From Nyssa sinensis (taxonomy: Eukaryota > Streptophyta > Magnoliopsida > Cornales > Nyssaceae), in assembly GCA_008638375.1 (NCBI GenBank), contig CM018051.1, forward strand, positions 8,533,887-8,597,886: a stretch of 64,000 nt of DNA, in the 5' to 3' direction. Below the pieces are notes generated by a model, which saw nothing but the letters and a program-made list of their open reading frames with translations, was not told the DNA's origin and ran no database searches. Below are positions 1 through 11,299 of this stretch, one piece after another (positions within the stretch are counted from its first letter, which is position 1; each line of letters opens with the position of its first letter). The position numbers and the translations under genes are program-made.

Positions 1-856
1 CTTTAAGGAGCTTCATTTTCCTGGCTAGACAATAGCTTGGAGATCCAGACACACTATAAGAATCCCACCAATTTTTCACCAACTCCACAAAACCTTCAGA
101 TTCAAGCCACACGTTCTCAAATCTAAAAGGGCTCTTCACTGCGCTAAAACCTCCGCAGTGCAACATGATGGGGTGGTGATCGGAACAAGGTCGCGGGAGA
201 CACTTTTGAGAGATGCCTGGAAAGACATCCTCCCAATTGTGAGAACACAAGAATCTATCCAATCTAGACATGACTGACTGATGACCTCCTCTGGACCAAG
301 TGAACCGACCTCTTTCCAAGTTAAAGTCCACCAGGCTCTGAGAATTAATGAACTCATTGAAACTCCTCATGGCCGAAGTCAACCGTCCACCCCCCAATCT
401 ATCATCTGGGCTCCGAACAACATTAAAATCCCCCCCTAAACACCAAGGGACTTGCCAGGAGGAAAGCGACGACCGCAACTCATCCCAAAATAAATCCCTT
501 ACACCATTATCAACTGGCCCGTAGATGCCACAAAAACCCCACACTAGAGAGTTGGATAGCAATTTAAACTTGCAAGATATGGAGGACACGCCCACTCTAT
601 GATCAATACAAGTGATAAACCGCGAATCCCATGCTACTAGAATGCCTCCTGCCGTACCTTGGGCATCCAGAGCAGCCCACTTAACCCAACGGGACCCCCA
701 AATGGAACGAATGAAGGATCTCGAAATACGCCTCATTTTAGTTTCTTGAAGGCATAAAACTGTCGGTTTCCATTCCTGTAATGATCCTTTGATAATTGCA
801 CGCTTGTCCGGGTCGTTTAGACCCTTCAGATTCAAAGATAAAATTTTTAAATTCAT
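1..856 (-). CDS. LINE ORF2, endonuclease domain (partial)
   Basis: This is the amino-terminal endonuclease of an L1-type ORF2, which nicks target DNA to prime reverse transcription. The frame starts at the ATG complementing 854-856, six bases beyond the ORF1 stop at 862-864, and stays open to the window edge (about 285 codons). Endonuclease landmarks appear in order: an N in the SLNLKGL motif near residue 9, QETKM, YGPV, GGDFNVVRS, SRLDRFL and a DHHPI-type histidine motif. The usual WN-RG start motif has become LN-KG, so the Trp is missing. After the endonuclease comes the CGGFSAVKSPFRFENVW linker seen in plant LINEs. The reverse transcriptase lies outside the window. Confidence 0.85.
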   Translation of the reverse strand, partial: MNLKILSLNLKGLNDPDKRAIIKGSLQEWKPTVLCLQETKMRRISRSFIRSIWGSRWVKWAALDAQGTAGGILVAWDSRFITCIDHRVGVSSISCKFKLLSNSLVWGFCGIYGPVDNGVRDLFWDELRSSLSSWQVPWCLGGDFNVVRSPDDRLGGGRLTSAMRSFNEFINSQSLVDFNLERGRFTWSRGGHQSVMSRLDRFLCSHNWEDVFPGISQKCLPRPCSDHHPIMLHCGGFSAVKSPFRFENVWLESEGFVELVKNWWDSYSVSGSPSYCLARKMKLLK

Positions 857-861
857 AAAAA

Positions 862-3459
862 CTATGAATGATCAGTGTCCCCAGGCAAAATCTCCATCTC
901 CTTGCTGCCCTCATAATTAATCGAGCAGGACAGCTCTTTCATTACTCTTCTTAGACGTTTTGCTGACTTAACTTCTTTGTCATTTTCGGTAGAAATTCTA
1001 GGGCTGGATCTAGACAGGGAGTTGGACAGAACAATTTCCTTGAATAATTCCATCATGCGATCCTCAAAGCTTGCACACGAAACCCCTAGAATTTTACTCA
1101 CCTTACCCATTTTACGAAGCACCCAGTCATCTGTTCTGTTCTGATGGTGGCAGAGGAATTCGGCTGAGGACCCTCCAACTTGAGACAGGGTAGTATCATT
1201 GGAAAAATCTGCAGGTAATACAACTACTAACGGGTGGTAGTCTGCTGGGTTTTCCGATAGAACCTGATTTCGCAGAGCCACATTGCCCACTTGGTCCACT
1301 GACAGAGGGCTCACGACCTGGACTAAACTCAACTCACTTTCTGCTGCAGAGGAGCACTCGGCAACCCATTTACTATGATTGTTATCAGTGCAGTAGCTGT
1401 GTTCCAAGTACTGTAATAACTCCCGTTCATCCAGAGAACTACAATGGTCTGAAGTATGCCCCTCTGTGCTAGCTTCCCCTTGAGTCGCTGCCTGTTTGAC
1501 TTTTCTTTCCTTACTCTTCTTCTTCCGAGATGCAGAATCCCTATAGCTCTTTGCTAAAGGTGCATCGACTGTTTCCTTCCCCGAAGCTATAGCTCTGAAA
1601 TCTGCTTCAAATGTTGTCTCTATGCTCTACTCCCGTGAAGAATATGACAATTGCCCCTCTACTTCTTGTATAACAATACTGCTGTCGTCCTTTAACTGAA
1701 GAGAATCTCCCTTCTTAACGACACGCCCCGAGCTGGGCTGAGGCGCAAGGTTATCCGCGTGGGCCGGCCCAACAACAACTGGAAAGTCACGGTCTCGTTG
1801 GGCCAAAGTGGGACGCAACCCAGACCTAGAGCTATGACCCATACATGACACAGCACCACTAATAGTCTGCTTTTTAAAAACAATCCCCTTCGAAGCAACG
1901 CGCCCCGTGTTGGGCCGAGACGCATGGGCCGGTCTTGATTGAATACGAGCATGGGCCGATCTTGAGACGCCTGATGGACCACCTTCCCGATGGGCCAAGA
2001 ATGGATGCCTCTTTCCCGTACCCTTGAGAAGAGTCTCAGGCCTAATACGATGGCCCAAACTACGACTTTCATCTCCTTGGATTTGCTGATGGGCTGGCCC
2101 AAACTTTGAATAAATTGGATGGCTTAAACCCTTGTAACCCGTATAACCCCATGGGCGTTCTGGAATCTTCCTCTCATTACGAGCCCCTCTCTCAAACCCT
2201 ACAGATCTGAGATTTGAAATTCCCGTACGAGCAGAAGATCGAGCCCACCGTTGCTCACCACGCGTCCCCTGTCTGACAGAGTGAGGACCAGGAGATTGAC
2301 GCGCCCCTAGCGCATGCTCGGCTGAAGCTTCCCTTCCATCACCTCCGGTAGCCACTGTAACTTCCCTTCCATCTCCTCCGGTAGCCATTGTAACTTCCGT
2401 CCATCTCGACTGAAACTTACTGCATGTGGGGCCAGCTTTCGACCACACCGGAATCGCAAAAGCCCAGGGTCCACAAGTGATGTTAAGAGAGGCTGGAACA
2501 TTCTCCGGGCGACCTTTTACTAGTAGTCTAGCTCATCTCAAGTGGCGCCGCTCGACTGTGGCATCGTCAGTCTTCACGAAACGACCGCAGCGATTCCCCA
2601 AAGCTTGGAAGACTTCCGTGCTCCAAAGGAAAGCTGGTAATCCCATAAGCCTTATCCAGATTAGACCGTCATCTTTTAGCCCCGAACAGCAGCCCCTGGG
2701 GGACCAAGGTTGCAAAATCACCGGGAGACCTTCAAAGGACCAGTTTCTGCATCTAACAATTCTAGTCGCCTCTTCAACCGACGGTAGCTCAAATAGAAAC
2801 CATGCACCATTCATGTCTAGCACCTTCAACCCAGCTTGGACCCCCCATGTCTTCGAAGCCCATTTCTGAATCTTCAATCTGTCCGGAACTGGGGTGTTCA
2901 AATCACCGATTCTGTCTATAAGACAACGCCGTAGATATTTTAACCGACTCTCACAAGAGTCCATTTGGACCACTGTTTCTCCACGGTCGTTTGCCAACTG
3001 CGACTCCACCATTAGAGAATCCAAAGGCCATTCACCAATTTTACAGGCTTCCACGTATGTCCCCTTTGGATTCGTGGCTGCTCTCGGAACTGACAACCCT
3101 ATTAGTCTGAAAGCTTGTGCATAGAGTGACCAGCCTCCTTGCTTGGTGTCTTCCGGCAGGAAGAGGGAACTTATTCCCCGATGTGATCGACCTTCTAGGC
3201 GTAAAAATCTCCCACATCGATTGGATCCTTTCCATAAGAAAAGGCTTCGGTTTCTTCCGTGCACTCCAAGTGGGAACACCACTCTGCGTTTGCCTGTCGA
3301 GAGAGATTCTAGAGTTTTGCATGCCCATTCCAACTCCCATCTCACAACCCGTAGGCTTCTAACCACACCGGATCCCCTTTCAACGATTTCAAAAAGTTCA
3401 CCCGACGATTCCCCCTCACGAATAACGTCGAAGGATTTACCTCCGATCTGGGCAAACAT
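862..3459 (-). pseudogene. LINE ORF1 (DUF4283 type), frame broken
   Basis: ORF1 of plant L1 LINEs is an RNA-binding, Gag-like protein that packages the element RNA. Three open pieces lie end to end on the minus strand: 3459-2533 (308 codons), 2448-1627 (273 codons) and 1407-862 (181 codons). The first holds the DUF4283-like core, including a WSFEGLPVILQPW motif and a GLPAFLW motif typical of these proteins. The second is a low-complexity basic and Ser/Arg-rich linker with a perfect-length 33-bp tandem repeat. The third is an acidic tail ending just before ORF2. The breaks near 2500 and 1500-1620 mean that no full-length protein is made as read. Confidence 0.72.
2328..2393 (-). repeat. 33-bp tandem duplication inside LINE ORF1
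   Basis: Two adjacent 33-bp units (2328-2360 and 2361-2393) differ at a few bases, and a third unit starts at 2394 but stops after five bases. The unit is a multiple of three, so it inserts 11 codons (a GGDGREVTVAT-like repeat) without shifting the frame. Confidence 0.85.
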
Positions 3460-3510
3460 CTGTACTAAGTTTTTTTTAACAACCCAAGTATTTTTCTATA
3501 GAGATTCATA

Positions 3511-4060
3511 ATGGAGAGAGTTTACTCGGGAGGCTGATGGATGAAAAATATGGGAGTGCATGGGATGGTTAGGCTCTTACGAAGTTTTCTCACAGGGTGA
3601 GATTGTGGAAGAGCATCACGAAGATTTGGGGCACACAAATAATTTACTTTATGCTTTCACTACGTGTAAAACAATTCAAAATATACAACAAACAATTGCC
3701 AACAATTGAAAGAAGAAAAGGATATATCGGCATATCAACTGAGATCATAAAAGTGTAATATAAAAAATGATCTTGAAAAGTGCAAAGGACTCTCTCCTAC
3801 TTGATGGCGATCAGGATGGGACTCACTCGCCACTCACATTTCATATTTATGATAGACGTAGGCACAGGTACAAGCATAGGAGTAGGCCTGGAGGATCTTT
3901 AGAGATTAATTCTGTTACTTTTAGAAATATTCATTTATTTTTATTTATCTCCCTCTCTCAACCATAGAACCTTGGACTTTAGCCGTCATTATATTTCTCC
4001 TGTCTTTAAAACCGAACCTAATTCCCCTCTCAGCCCCTTGCTATGAGCCTTTTCCTCCTA
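3511..4060. other. No gene seen
   Basis: AT-rich sequence between two LINE fragments. The short open frames lack domain signal. I see nothing I can support here. Confidence 0.5.
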
Positions 4061-4800
4061 AAGAGGACTGGTTTGCTCCTTAGTGTCCGGGAGCTGAATT
4101 ACCTGCATAATCCTCTCTTTCCTGACCTGAACATTTCCATACTACTCATTTCATCTCTTCAAATCCTCTCTGAGAAGCTTTACTTTTCTAGCCATCACGT
4201 AACTTGGACTGCCACTAATACAGTAACCTCTCCACCAATCAGCTATCATTTCTTTAAATCTGGGAACCTGCAGCCACATATTTTCGAATCTAAAAGGGTT
4301 CTTTCCCCTATTCATACCTCCACAGTCTAATAAGAGGGGCACAATAAAAAAACGGGTCTAGTAAGGTAAATCTGGGAGGTGTTAGGAAACTAATCCTCCC
4401 AAGAGGTAGAAATGAGAAACCGATCCAACCTGGACATGGCTGATTTTATTAACCTGAATAATTTGGTGGATAAGCCAATGGGAGGGGGGGGGAGCTTACC
4501 TGGGTGAGCGGAAGGGATGCATCCACCAAATTATTCAGGTTAATAAGATCAGAAAAGTCCTTGATACCTGTTGTCAGCCTCCCTCCACCAAGCTTCTCAG
4601 AGGGATACCTGACTATGTTGAAATCTTCCCCTATGCAACACGGTATAAGCCTCTAAACCACCACTTGAAGTTCTCCTGCAGCCAGCTGAACTCGCCAGAA
4701 AGTGAGAATTTCCCCATTCACGGGTCTGAGCATGCTACTCTCCTGGAATCCCACATGACCAAGCTACCACCCATCGTTCCCTTGGCTGCCAAACCTTGTG
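4061..4800 (-). mobile_element. Decayed LINE endonuclease fragment
   Basis: On the minus strand the sequence follows L1 ORF2 endonuclease and post-endonuclease motifs with several shifts. A GEDFNIVRYPSEKLGGG-like stretch lies around 4590-4640, followed by DFSDLINLNNLVD near 4530. After a rearrangement comes LLLDCGGMNRGKNPFRFENM at 4270-4340 and the SPSYVMARKVKLL motif near 4180. It belongs to the same family as the LINE at 1-3510 but is more decayed and truncated at both ends. It contains a local foldback at 4447-4545. Confidence 0.75.
4447..4545. repeat. Local inverted repeat within the LINE fragment
   Basis: About 25 bases around 4447-4471 (core aacctgaataatttggtgga) reappear as their reverse complement around 4520-4545, with about 50 bases including a G-run between them. 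The LINE coding sequence should contain this segment only once, so the second copy arose by local inverted duplication, as expected from template switching. Confidence 0.75.
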
Positions 4801-5640
4801 TGTGTCTTGACTTAGGTTTTTAAAAACATATAATACATTTTATACATGCTTGATTGGATTGTTTTGATAATTTAAGAAACATTCAATGTCTACTTTTCTT
4901 ATACAAATAAATGTTTTCCTTAATTCCATTTAATCTCAGCAAGCCTTGATTTAAAAACATCGGGTCAGCTACATCAACTTTTCCAGTTTGCTCTTTGTGG
5001 AGCAATATTCTTGCTTAAATCCAAGGCATCGTGTCTTCTTGCTTAGCCTTCATTCCATGTTCTTTTATTCTCTCTTGTCCTTCTAGCACCTCAACCATTG
5101 TTTGAAGACCTGACTGGACTGCCCAGATGGGAATCTAGGGTCACTTGTGGGTCCTGAACCCTCCCCAAGGCTGTTAAATCGCCCTAGACTGACCAATTTT
5201 TAGTGCTTCTGCAGGCTTCCTATGTACATGGGCAGCACCCTTTGGCCCCTACAGTACATGTATTTTACTTGAAAAAGATTTTGGTGCCGTATTTTTGTCA
5301 TCCGGTATGCTCAATTGTTCTGTTTGATAAGGTATTATATCAATGGCGCCCGAGGGGGTGCACCCATGTACAAAAGGGACTCAAATGAGAGCCTCATGTT
5401 TTCCAAAAAAAATCTACAAAAACTGTGCTAAGCAACCAATTTTTCTAAAAGCATAAGCTGATAGAGAATGGACCAGCCAACAATGTATATTAAGCTCTCA
5501 ACACTCCCCCTCATGTTCGACCCTTAGACTCATGTGTGGAGAGGCAAAGAAATTTTAGACAAATGCGAAGCAAAACAAAGTATAAATGCTAACGGGAAAT
5601 AAATGCAAATAGAGAGACTTGAACACAAGACCAACACAAC
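4801..5640. other. Decayed repeat sequence, no gene
   Basis: There is no convincing coding exon. The stretch around 5340-5400 resembles the tail of a plant LINE (GC-richer block, then an A-run at 5405), but I cannot prove it. The rest is ordinary AT-rich sequence. Confidence 0.4.
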
Positions 5641-5654
5641 TATTGCAGTTGTAT

Positions 5655-5730
5655 TCAGCAGTTTAGTGGCCCAGCAGCTTCACAACTATTTCAAATTTGC
5701 AAGGATGCGAGTTCGACTCTTGGCACCTCC
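5655..5730 (+). repeat. tRNA-like pol III promoter boxes, possible SINE head
   Basis: An A-box-like sequence tggcccagcagc lies at 5667-5678 (11 of 12 to TRGCNNAGYNGG) and a perfect B box gttcgactc at 5711-5719, 33 bases further on, as in tRNA-derived SINEs or tRNA pseudogenes. No complete tRNA cloverleaf can be drawn. The 3' limit and tail are not clear. Confidence 0.45.
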
Positions 5731-7027
5731 ACACTTTAAGTGTTTTATGCATTAAAAAAATTACACAGCCAGACGGTTCTTAAAACCCAGTCTATTCAAA
5801 TCACCTGAAACCCGCCCGGGTTTGATGGGTCTTCACGGTTTGCTGCCTTGTCCGGTCCAATTAGAAACCGACCTGGTTAAGTGTTCGGTTCACCGGGATT
5901 CCAGTCTGACTGGCCTGGCCTGGGTTTGATAACTATGCATTGGAGCTCCTCATGTTCCACCCTCAAATGCAGAATTACAGCTCTTCCTCTTTCGGTGATC
6001 TGCAGCAACTCATGATCTAGAACGTCAATCGTGTCTATCTCAAAATTTTTTACCCCACACTGAGCAAACCTCACAGCTTTCATTGCACACGCTTCCTTCA
6101 GATTTTTCACCATATAAATCAAAATACTTATGCTCAATTGTTATAACTTGTACATTTATATTGATTTTGATTCTTTTCGAATTGGATTTTAGAATTTAAA
6201 TATGTTCAAAGACGCACTATATTGTTGTACAAAATAAGTATACGGTTGTGAGGCTTTTTTTTTCTTCCAAACTTCCAGTGAGTGGCAGGGACACTTTATA
6301 GGATCATAAATTGTTTTAGATATTTTATTACTTAATGCAATGAATGATATCTCTTAAAAATATATAATTAAACTCTAATACTCAGTGTTAGATATGTAAA
6401 AATTGAATATTTGCCATTCCAATTTGCTTCTGAAATGAATTTCTTCTTAGACATTTCATTTCCAATGTTCTAGATATTTTTGTATATACTTGTATATTTC
6501 TTTCATTTTAGTTAACAAATATAAGATTGTTAGATTCACTAGTTGCTCTAGAGGCTTAAACTATTAGAAAATGGACCAACATATGTATATCAAGCTCTCA
6601 GTAGAGACTATATCTGAATACACACTTCGAAAATGCAATTCGACAACTATGTTAGATAGGTTGTGACAGTTGTGGGGAGGAATAAGAGACGAGAAAGGAG
6701 TATAGCTGTTCTCTGTGTTAATCTGAGCAAGAACTGATGAGCTCTTGTATACTTCAATATTGATTTGATATAAATTTCCTAAACTAGTAATAACTTACAA
6801 CTACAATAATAAATGAATGCCATTATGAGAAGCTAGAGTTGGGTTTAATTTTGCACAAAAAATGGTATGCAGCTGTTATTTTATTGTTATATGTATACTG
6901 TACATTGAGAACTAATAAATACACTTGAAAGTGAGTTAGTTCAAGTCGTCAATTTTTTTTTCTTATTACTTATCAAAAAAATATTTGTTTCTTTGTTTTT
7001 TCTTTTTTACCTTCCACTACCAACCAG
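5731..7027. other. No gene seen
   Basis: A small open frame at 5877-6137 on the minus strand has no recognisable domain. A short motif near 5465-5510 (gagaatggaccagcc) reappears in altered form near 6565-6600, so this may be the interior of an old repeat. Otherwise it is AT-rich and featureless. Confidence 0.4.
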
Positions 7028-9272
7028 GCATGTAACTCCCTGGAGGGACAGCTAAACGGGGTGTGGGTTGATGTACTGAGAAAAGACAAAATGGTCTATG
7101 CTTTAATTGAGAATGTGGCCTCCAGACAGGATTGGGTTAGCACATCAACTTTTGTATGCTGCTGCAATTTGCAATTTTAGGGATTGTGGTTTCCTTCTCA
7201 AGTATTTATTAGTAGCCATGTTTTCAGATTTAATTGACAGCAGCACACTAGAGAATGCTTGTGAAGTATCTGATTCCCCCATTTTTTTTTCCCCTTTCGT
7301 GGTCAGGCTCTCTTGATCCATCTCAGATCCCTTTTAGTACCCATGTTTTCAGTTCTTTGGTAATTTAATTGATGGTAGCACACAGAGAATGCTTATGAAG
7401 TATCTGATTCCCCCTTCTTTTTCCCTTTTGTGGTCAGGTTCTCTTGATCCAGATTATCTTTATCCCTCACCTGGAAGCAAACGCCCATTTTCTGTACTGG
7501 TGCGTCCTACATTGGTTATTATATGCTGTCTTGTTAACTTGGGTGCTTTTTTAAATGCCCTCAACTTTACAACTGCAGGGAGATGATCCACTTTATTCGG
7601 ATCCCAGAGGGTATCCTCGCGCACGCTTGGAAGGTTCATTTCCAATTGCTAGCCCAAGGTTCCTGTTACATTTTCCTAATTAATGCATCATAAAAAATTA
7701 ATCTCATGCATGCTACATAACTTTTTCTCAATTACTTACAGATCAATATCTTTCAGTACATTTTGTTCAATTTACAGTTAATGATTTTCCTTAACTTTTT
7801 TTTGGGTAACTATTTACTTTTTGTTATTGAGTCACAGTGGATTATCCCAAGGAATTGGTATGACATCTTTGCCCTCTTACCATCAACAGGGTGCCGGTTA
7901 TACATCTGGTAAGTTCATATGTCATATTGATTGTGGCTTTGAGGCAATATAAGATTTCTGTTTAAAATAATTTTCTTTTTTCTTGTCAGGATCATTTTAT
8001 GGGGCTGAAGATTATCCTAATAGCTTGCAGGTATGAGACATATATATATATATATCTCTGAACTTGTCATTGATATTTCATGTGAATAAGATACATGTGG
8101 CCGATGTAAATAACAGCTTTTCTTGACATGCTGCATATGACATTCATGCAAATTTGCAATGTTATGAGACACCTGTTGTGAAAGTTGTTACACTGAGTTT
8201 GGAAGTATAAAATTACTTCTGAACTTGATAATATGTATCAAAGGTTTCTCTAATCTTACTAGCAGAAGATCTTTTTTTCTTAGTTTCTTTACAACTGCAA
8301 TAAATTTAACCCAGCATACTCATGTAGAGTAAGTTCTATTGTCGAATAGCAAGTCTTTTGGTGTATGAGGGCCTAATTCATTTCATATCATACATGGCCT
8401 TTAAAAAGGTCTAGGGACATTGGAGATGCAATTGATGAGAGTTCTTGAGAATATGTTGTTAATCATAACTAATGAAATTGTGGAAACCTGCTTACTCTGT
8501 TTGTGTTTGTGTGAGACAGGAAAGCTACTTTCTCAAGTTTCCAGAAAATGATTTATTTAGAGAAGTTTTTCTTTTTAATATTCTTTATTTCAATTTTTAC
8601 GTTTTGATGTGAGTTTGTTTTCAAATATCACACCAAATATTTGCAAATAAACTTTAATTTAACCTCCATTACTCAGAAATTTGTGTGTGTGTTTCTTTTG
8701 TCTTTTATCCTTATTTTAGAATGAAATTCCCTGATAAATATTGTCTGAATTTTGCTTTGCAGACAAGAGGACCCCCTCACCATGGAAGTAGCGGTTTATA
8801 CCGTAGATGTAAGTGAATTCACGTGCCTCAAAATTAAAACATCAACTTCTCTTTTGTTTTATAATTGTTATGTAGGGTAGTGTTATTTTCTCTTGGTTTT
8901 ATTGTCTCAGTCAGCTGGCCTCCCTTATTAGTTTATTTTTTTTGCATTACTGCAGCAAACACTAGGTAGACCACTGTTATCTCAGTGGAGACACACATTA
9001 ACATAACCAGTTCCCCCCACCTACTGTGGCAAACACTCAAAAAAGTATTTCAGTACAATTACACATCACCAGATACCTTTTATTGTGTGATTTTGTCTCA
9101 ACTTCTTATATGCTTAATTTTTCTTTTTTGGCAATTAACTTTTTATATGCTTATTGATAGTTATTATATTTGTGATTTAATGCTAATGGATAAAAGGGTT
9201 CAATTCGGTTGACATTAACTCATACCTTTTTGTTTTCCAGCCAGTGATTTTTTTTTTTTTTACAAGCATTGA
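7028..9272 (+). CDS. Unrecognised multi-exon gene, last exons
   Basis: At least six exons with GT-AG borders and matching phases encode the C-terminal part of a protein I do not recognise. They are 7438-7499, 7579-7658, 7838-7908, 7990-8030, 8763-8808 and 9241-9272 (stop TGA 9270-9272). The peptide is rich in Tyr, Pro, Gly and Ser (for example DPDYLYPSPGSKRPF and LPSYHQQGAGYTSGSFYG), so it is probably a disordered tail. A candidate upstream exon at 7028-7135 reads as a Leu-rich, possibly coiled helix (NSLEGQLNGVWVDVLRKDK), but its phase does not join directly to 7438, so an exon is missing or its donor is wrong. The final codons include a T-run at 9248-9261 that yields four Phe in a row, so the true C-terminus depends on the length of that run. 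The 5' part of the gene is not seen; it is probably further left or disrupted by repeats. Confidence 0.6.
7213..7453 (+). repeat. Tandem duplication of an intron end and exon start
   Basis: The segment 7213-7320 is repeated at about 7338-7453. Each copy has the block from ccatgttttcag through a poly-pyrimidine tract to ggtcag and the first bases of the exon (TCTCTTGATCCA). The duplication therefore created two 3' splice sites with partial exon starts. Only the downstream copy continues into open coding sequence. Confidence 0.85.
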
Positions 9273-9999
9273 CGCTGTCTGTATTTTTTCATCATCCTAA
9301 AGCGTTACACGATGTACAGATTGATGGGGTCATTCAGATCAGTGAAAGCTGCTGTTGAAGCGTCGCATCTGGTGACTGTTGCATACCTTTATTAACCAGC
9401 TTCACAATCGGTGTTATTGAAGTGGTGCATTGTCAATCACAGAGCTAACCTTCTGAGTTATGTAAATTCTATTTTGTTTTTCCGGTAAATGTTGGTGCTT
9501 CCTCATCCTATGCCCTGCGCAGGTGAATTTTTGGTACCATCTTTAATCTCCTTTCTTCACCTTTTTTTGGGGAGTCCCTAAAAAGAGTTAAAGACAGAAC
9601 CTTGTGGCAATTTGCTACGATTTGCAACTGAAATATGTGCATGAATCAAAGTTGATGCTATTGAGCTATACCCATTTCAATGAAGAAAGATTCTGGATCC
9701 TACTAGATTCTGGCCTTTCATATCATTTATTTTCTTTGCATTGCATCCAAGCATCGTCTTCACTCTCAAAATTGAAGCCTTGCTTATACATATTTGGGAA
9801 ACCATTTCATCTTAATATTTATTTTAGTTCAACGATCATTGCAACTGAAGTTTGCAACCCCTCCTTCCAATTTAGGACTCTGCAGTGACTTCTTGTGTTT
9901 GAGCATGTTTTGTTTATGTCTCATGATTTCGAAGATGCCTTTAATCAAATTAACTATGAGCCTAAGCTTCAGTAGTTTATAGTTAATTTTTTTTTATAA
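9273..9999. other. 3' flank of the unrecognised gene
   Basis: Probably 3' UTR and downstream spacer. Small open frames at 9604-9982 have no domain signal. Nothing else can be supported. Confidence 0.4.
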
Positions 10000-10560
10000 T
10001 TAATAGTCATGGTAGATTGAAAAATTATTAATTATTAAATTTTTTCATACTTTTATTATTAACCAATTAGTGTATTTTACATGTAAAATGTACAAAAATA
10101 AAATTTTATATGTAATTTTTTAATGACATTAAATTTTTTTTTATAAAAAGTATATATGACTCAATTTATGGAAATAAAAACTATTAATGTCTATTTTGAG
10201 TTAAGAAGAAAAGAAGTTGTATTTTTTGGATGTTATAATTTTTTTTATTTACAATACTTTAATTTTAATAATATTGAATTAATAAATATAATTATTAAGA
10301 CATGTCATAAATAGAATATATATATACAATTATTTTATTTATCTAATAATAGATTTTTTTTGAAAAAGTATTATTTATTAGGTAATGTAATTGTTAATTA
10401 TTTATTATAGAATGAGATTAGTTTTTTAAAAATTTATTAATTATTAGAGATTACAAATTTATTTAATTTAATTAAAAGATGATTAACTATATATTTTATA
10501 TAATATTAAAATAGAGTCAAGTTTAATAAATTGATGAGTTATCTTAATGGGAGAGGAAAT
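10000..10560. repeat. AT-rich dispersed repeat, copy 1
   Basis: This block matches the AT-rich block at 32765-33320 in order and orientation. Both contain a ttattaattattaaa start, a cttttaytaat segment, a ttataattttttttyatttacaatacttt segment and an aataaatataattatyaagac segment. It is a decayed dispersed element with no coding potential. Confidence 0.65.
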
Positions 10561-11039
10561 TATATCGCACTTAACCTAATGAAAATGCTAAATTAAGAAA
10601 GAAGATATAAAGTAAGTCGCAAGACTCGAAAGAATACCTTTTATAATGGCAAGCCTGACCTTCTTTGTTAATGATTATAAGTCTCTCAGTAACTTGATAC
10701 GGAAGTATTTCAACTTGTATATATACGTTCGAGTATGAATCTCACAATATTAAATTGACTTTTATAGTAACGTTTTATAATTATTTATTTTTTAAATCGT
10801 TTAGCACAAATTAAGTACCTAGAACTCTCCGTAGCCTCTCCTAATTTGACAAGAATTTTTAATTTTATTTTTTAAATTTCACTTAAGTTTTCCTCCCATA
10901 GTTATTAAAAAAATCTCCTAAAATTTTACAAAACACAGGAAACATACTAAATACTTCACCCGCTCCAACCCTCTCATCAGATTTGCCTAGTGTGCATGAA
11001 TTCATACTTAGCAAAAAAAGAAAGAAAGGGACTTATATA

Positions 11040-11090
11040 TATCTATATATATATATATATATAATATATATATATATATACACACACACA
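11040..11090. repeat. TA/CA dinucleotide microsatellite
   Basis: Runs of TA followed by CA repeats flank the MITE at 11106-11259 on its left. A second TA run lies at about 11273-11293 on its right. Confidence 0.9.
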
Positions 11091-11105
11091 CGAGCAATGC
11101 TATAT

Positions 11106-11259
11106 TTACTTTAAAATTTTACTTAAAGTGTTTTACACGCTGATGTGACAGTGTTGTATTAGTTATACATCACATTACATTATATCATGATATGATATAC
11201 AACTAATACAATACTGTCACGTCAACGTGTAAAATACTTTAGGTAATATTTTAAAGTAA
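11106..11259. mobile_element. Foldback MITE
   Basis: About 65 bases from 11106 (ttactttaaaattttactta onward) match the reverse complement of the bases ending at 11259 with few mismatches. The two arms meet near a small central palindrome (atcatgatatgat). There is no coding capacity. Both sides run into TA repeats, so the target duplication cannot be read. Confidence 0.85.
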
Positions 11260-11299
11260 GAATAATTTTATCATATATATATATATATATATAAGGAAG

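Larger units (their letters stand above)
1..3510 (-). mobile_element. L1-type LINE, minus strand, 3' part beyond the window
   Basis: Read on the minus strand, the element runs from about 3510 down through position 1 and leaves the window before its reverse transcriptase. ORF1 (3459-862) carries a DUF4283-like region, and ORF2 opens at 856 with an apurinic-type endonuclease. This ORF order is that of plant L1 LINEs. ORF1 is broken in at least two places, while the visible part of ORF2 is open. No 5' target duplication can be assigned because the 3' end is outside the window. The left (5') boundary is approximate, set at the loss of coding signal above 3459. Confidence 0.88.

Noticed and set aside
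5877..6137. Minus-strand open frame of 86 codons
   Set aside because: No domain, no splice context, and it overlaps repeat-like sequence.
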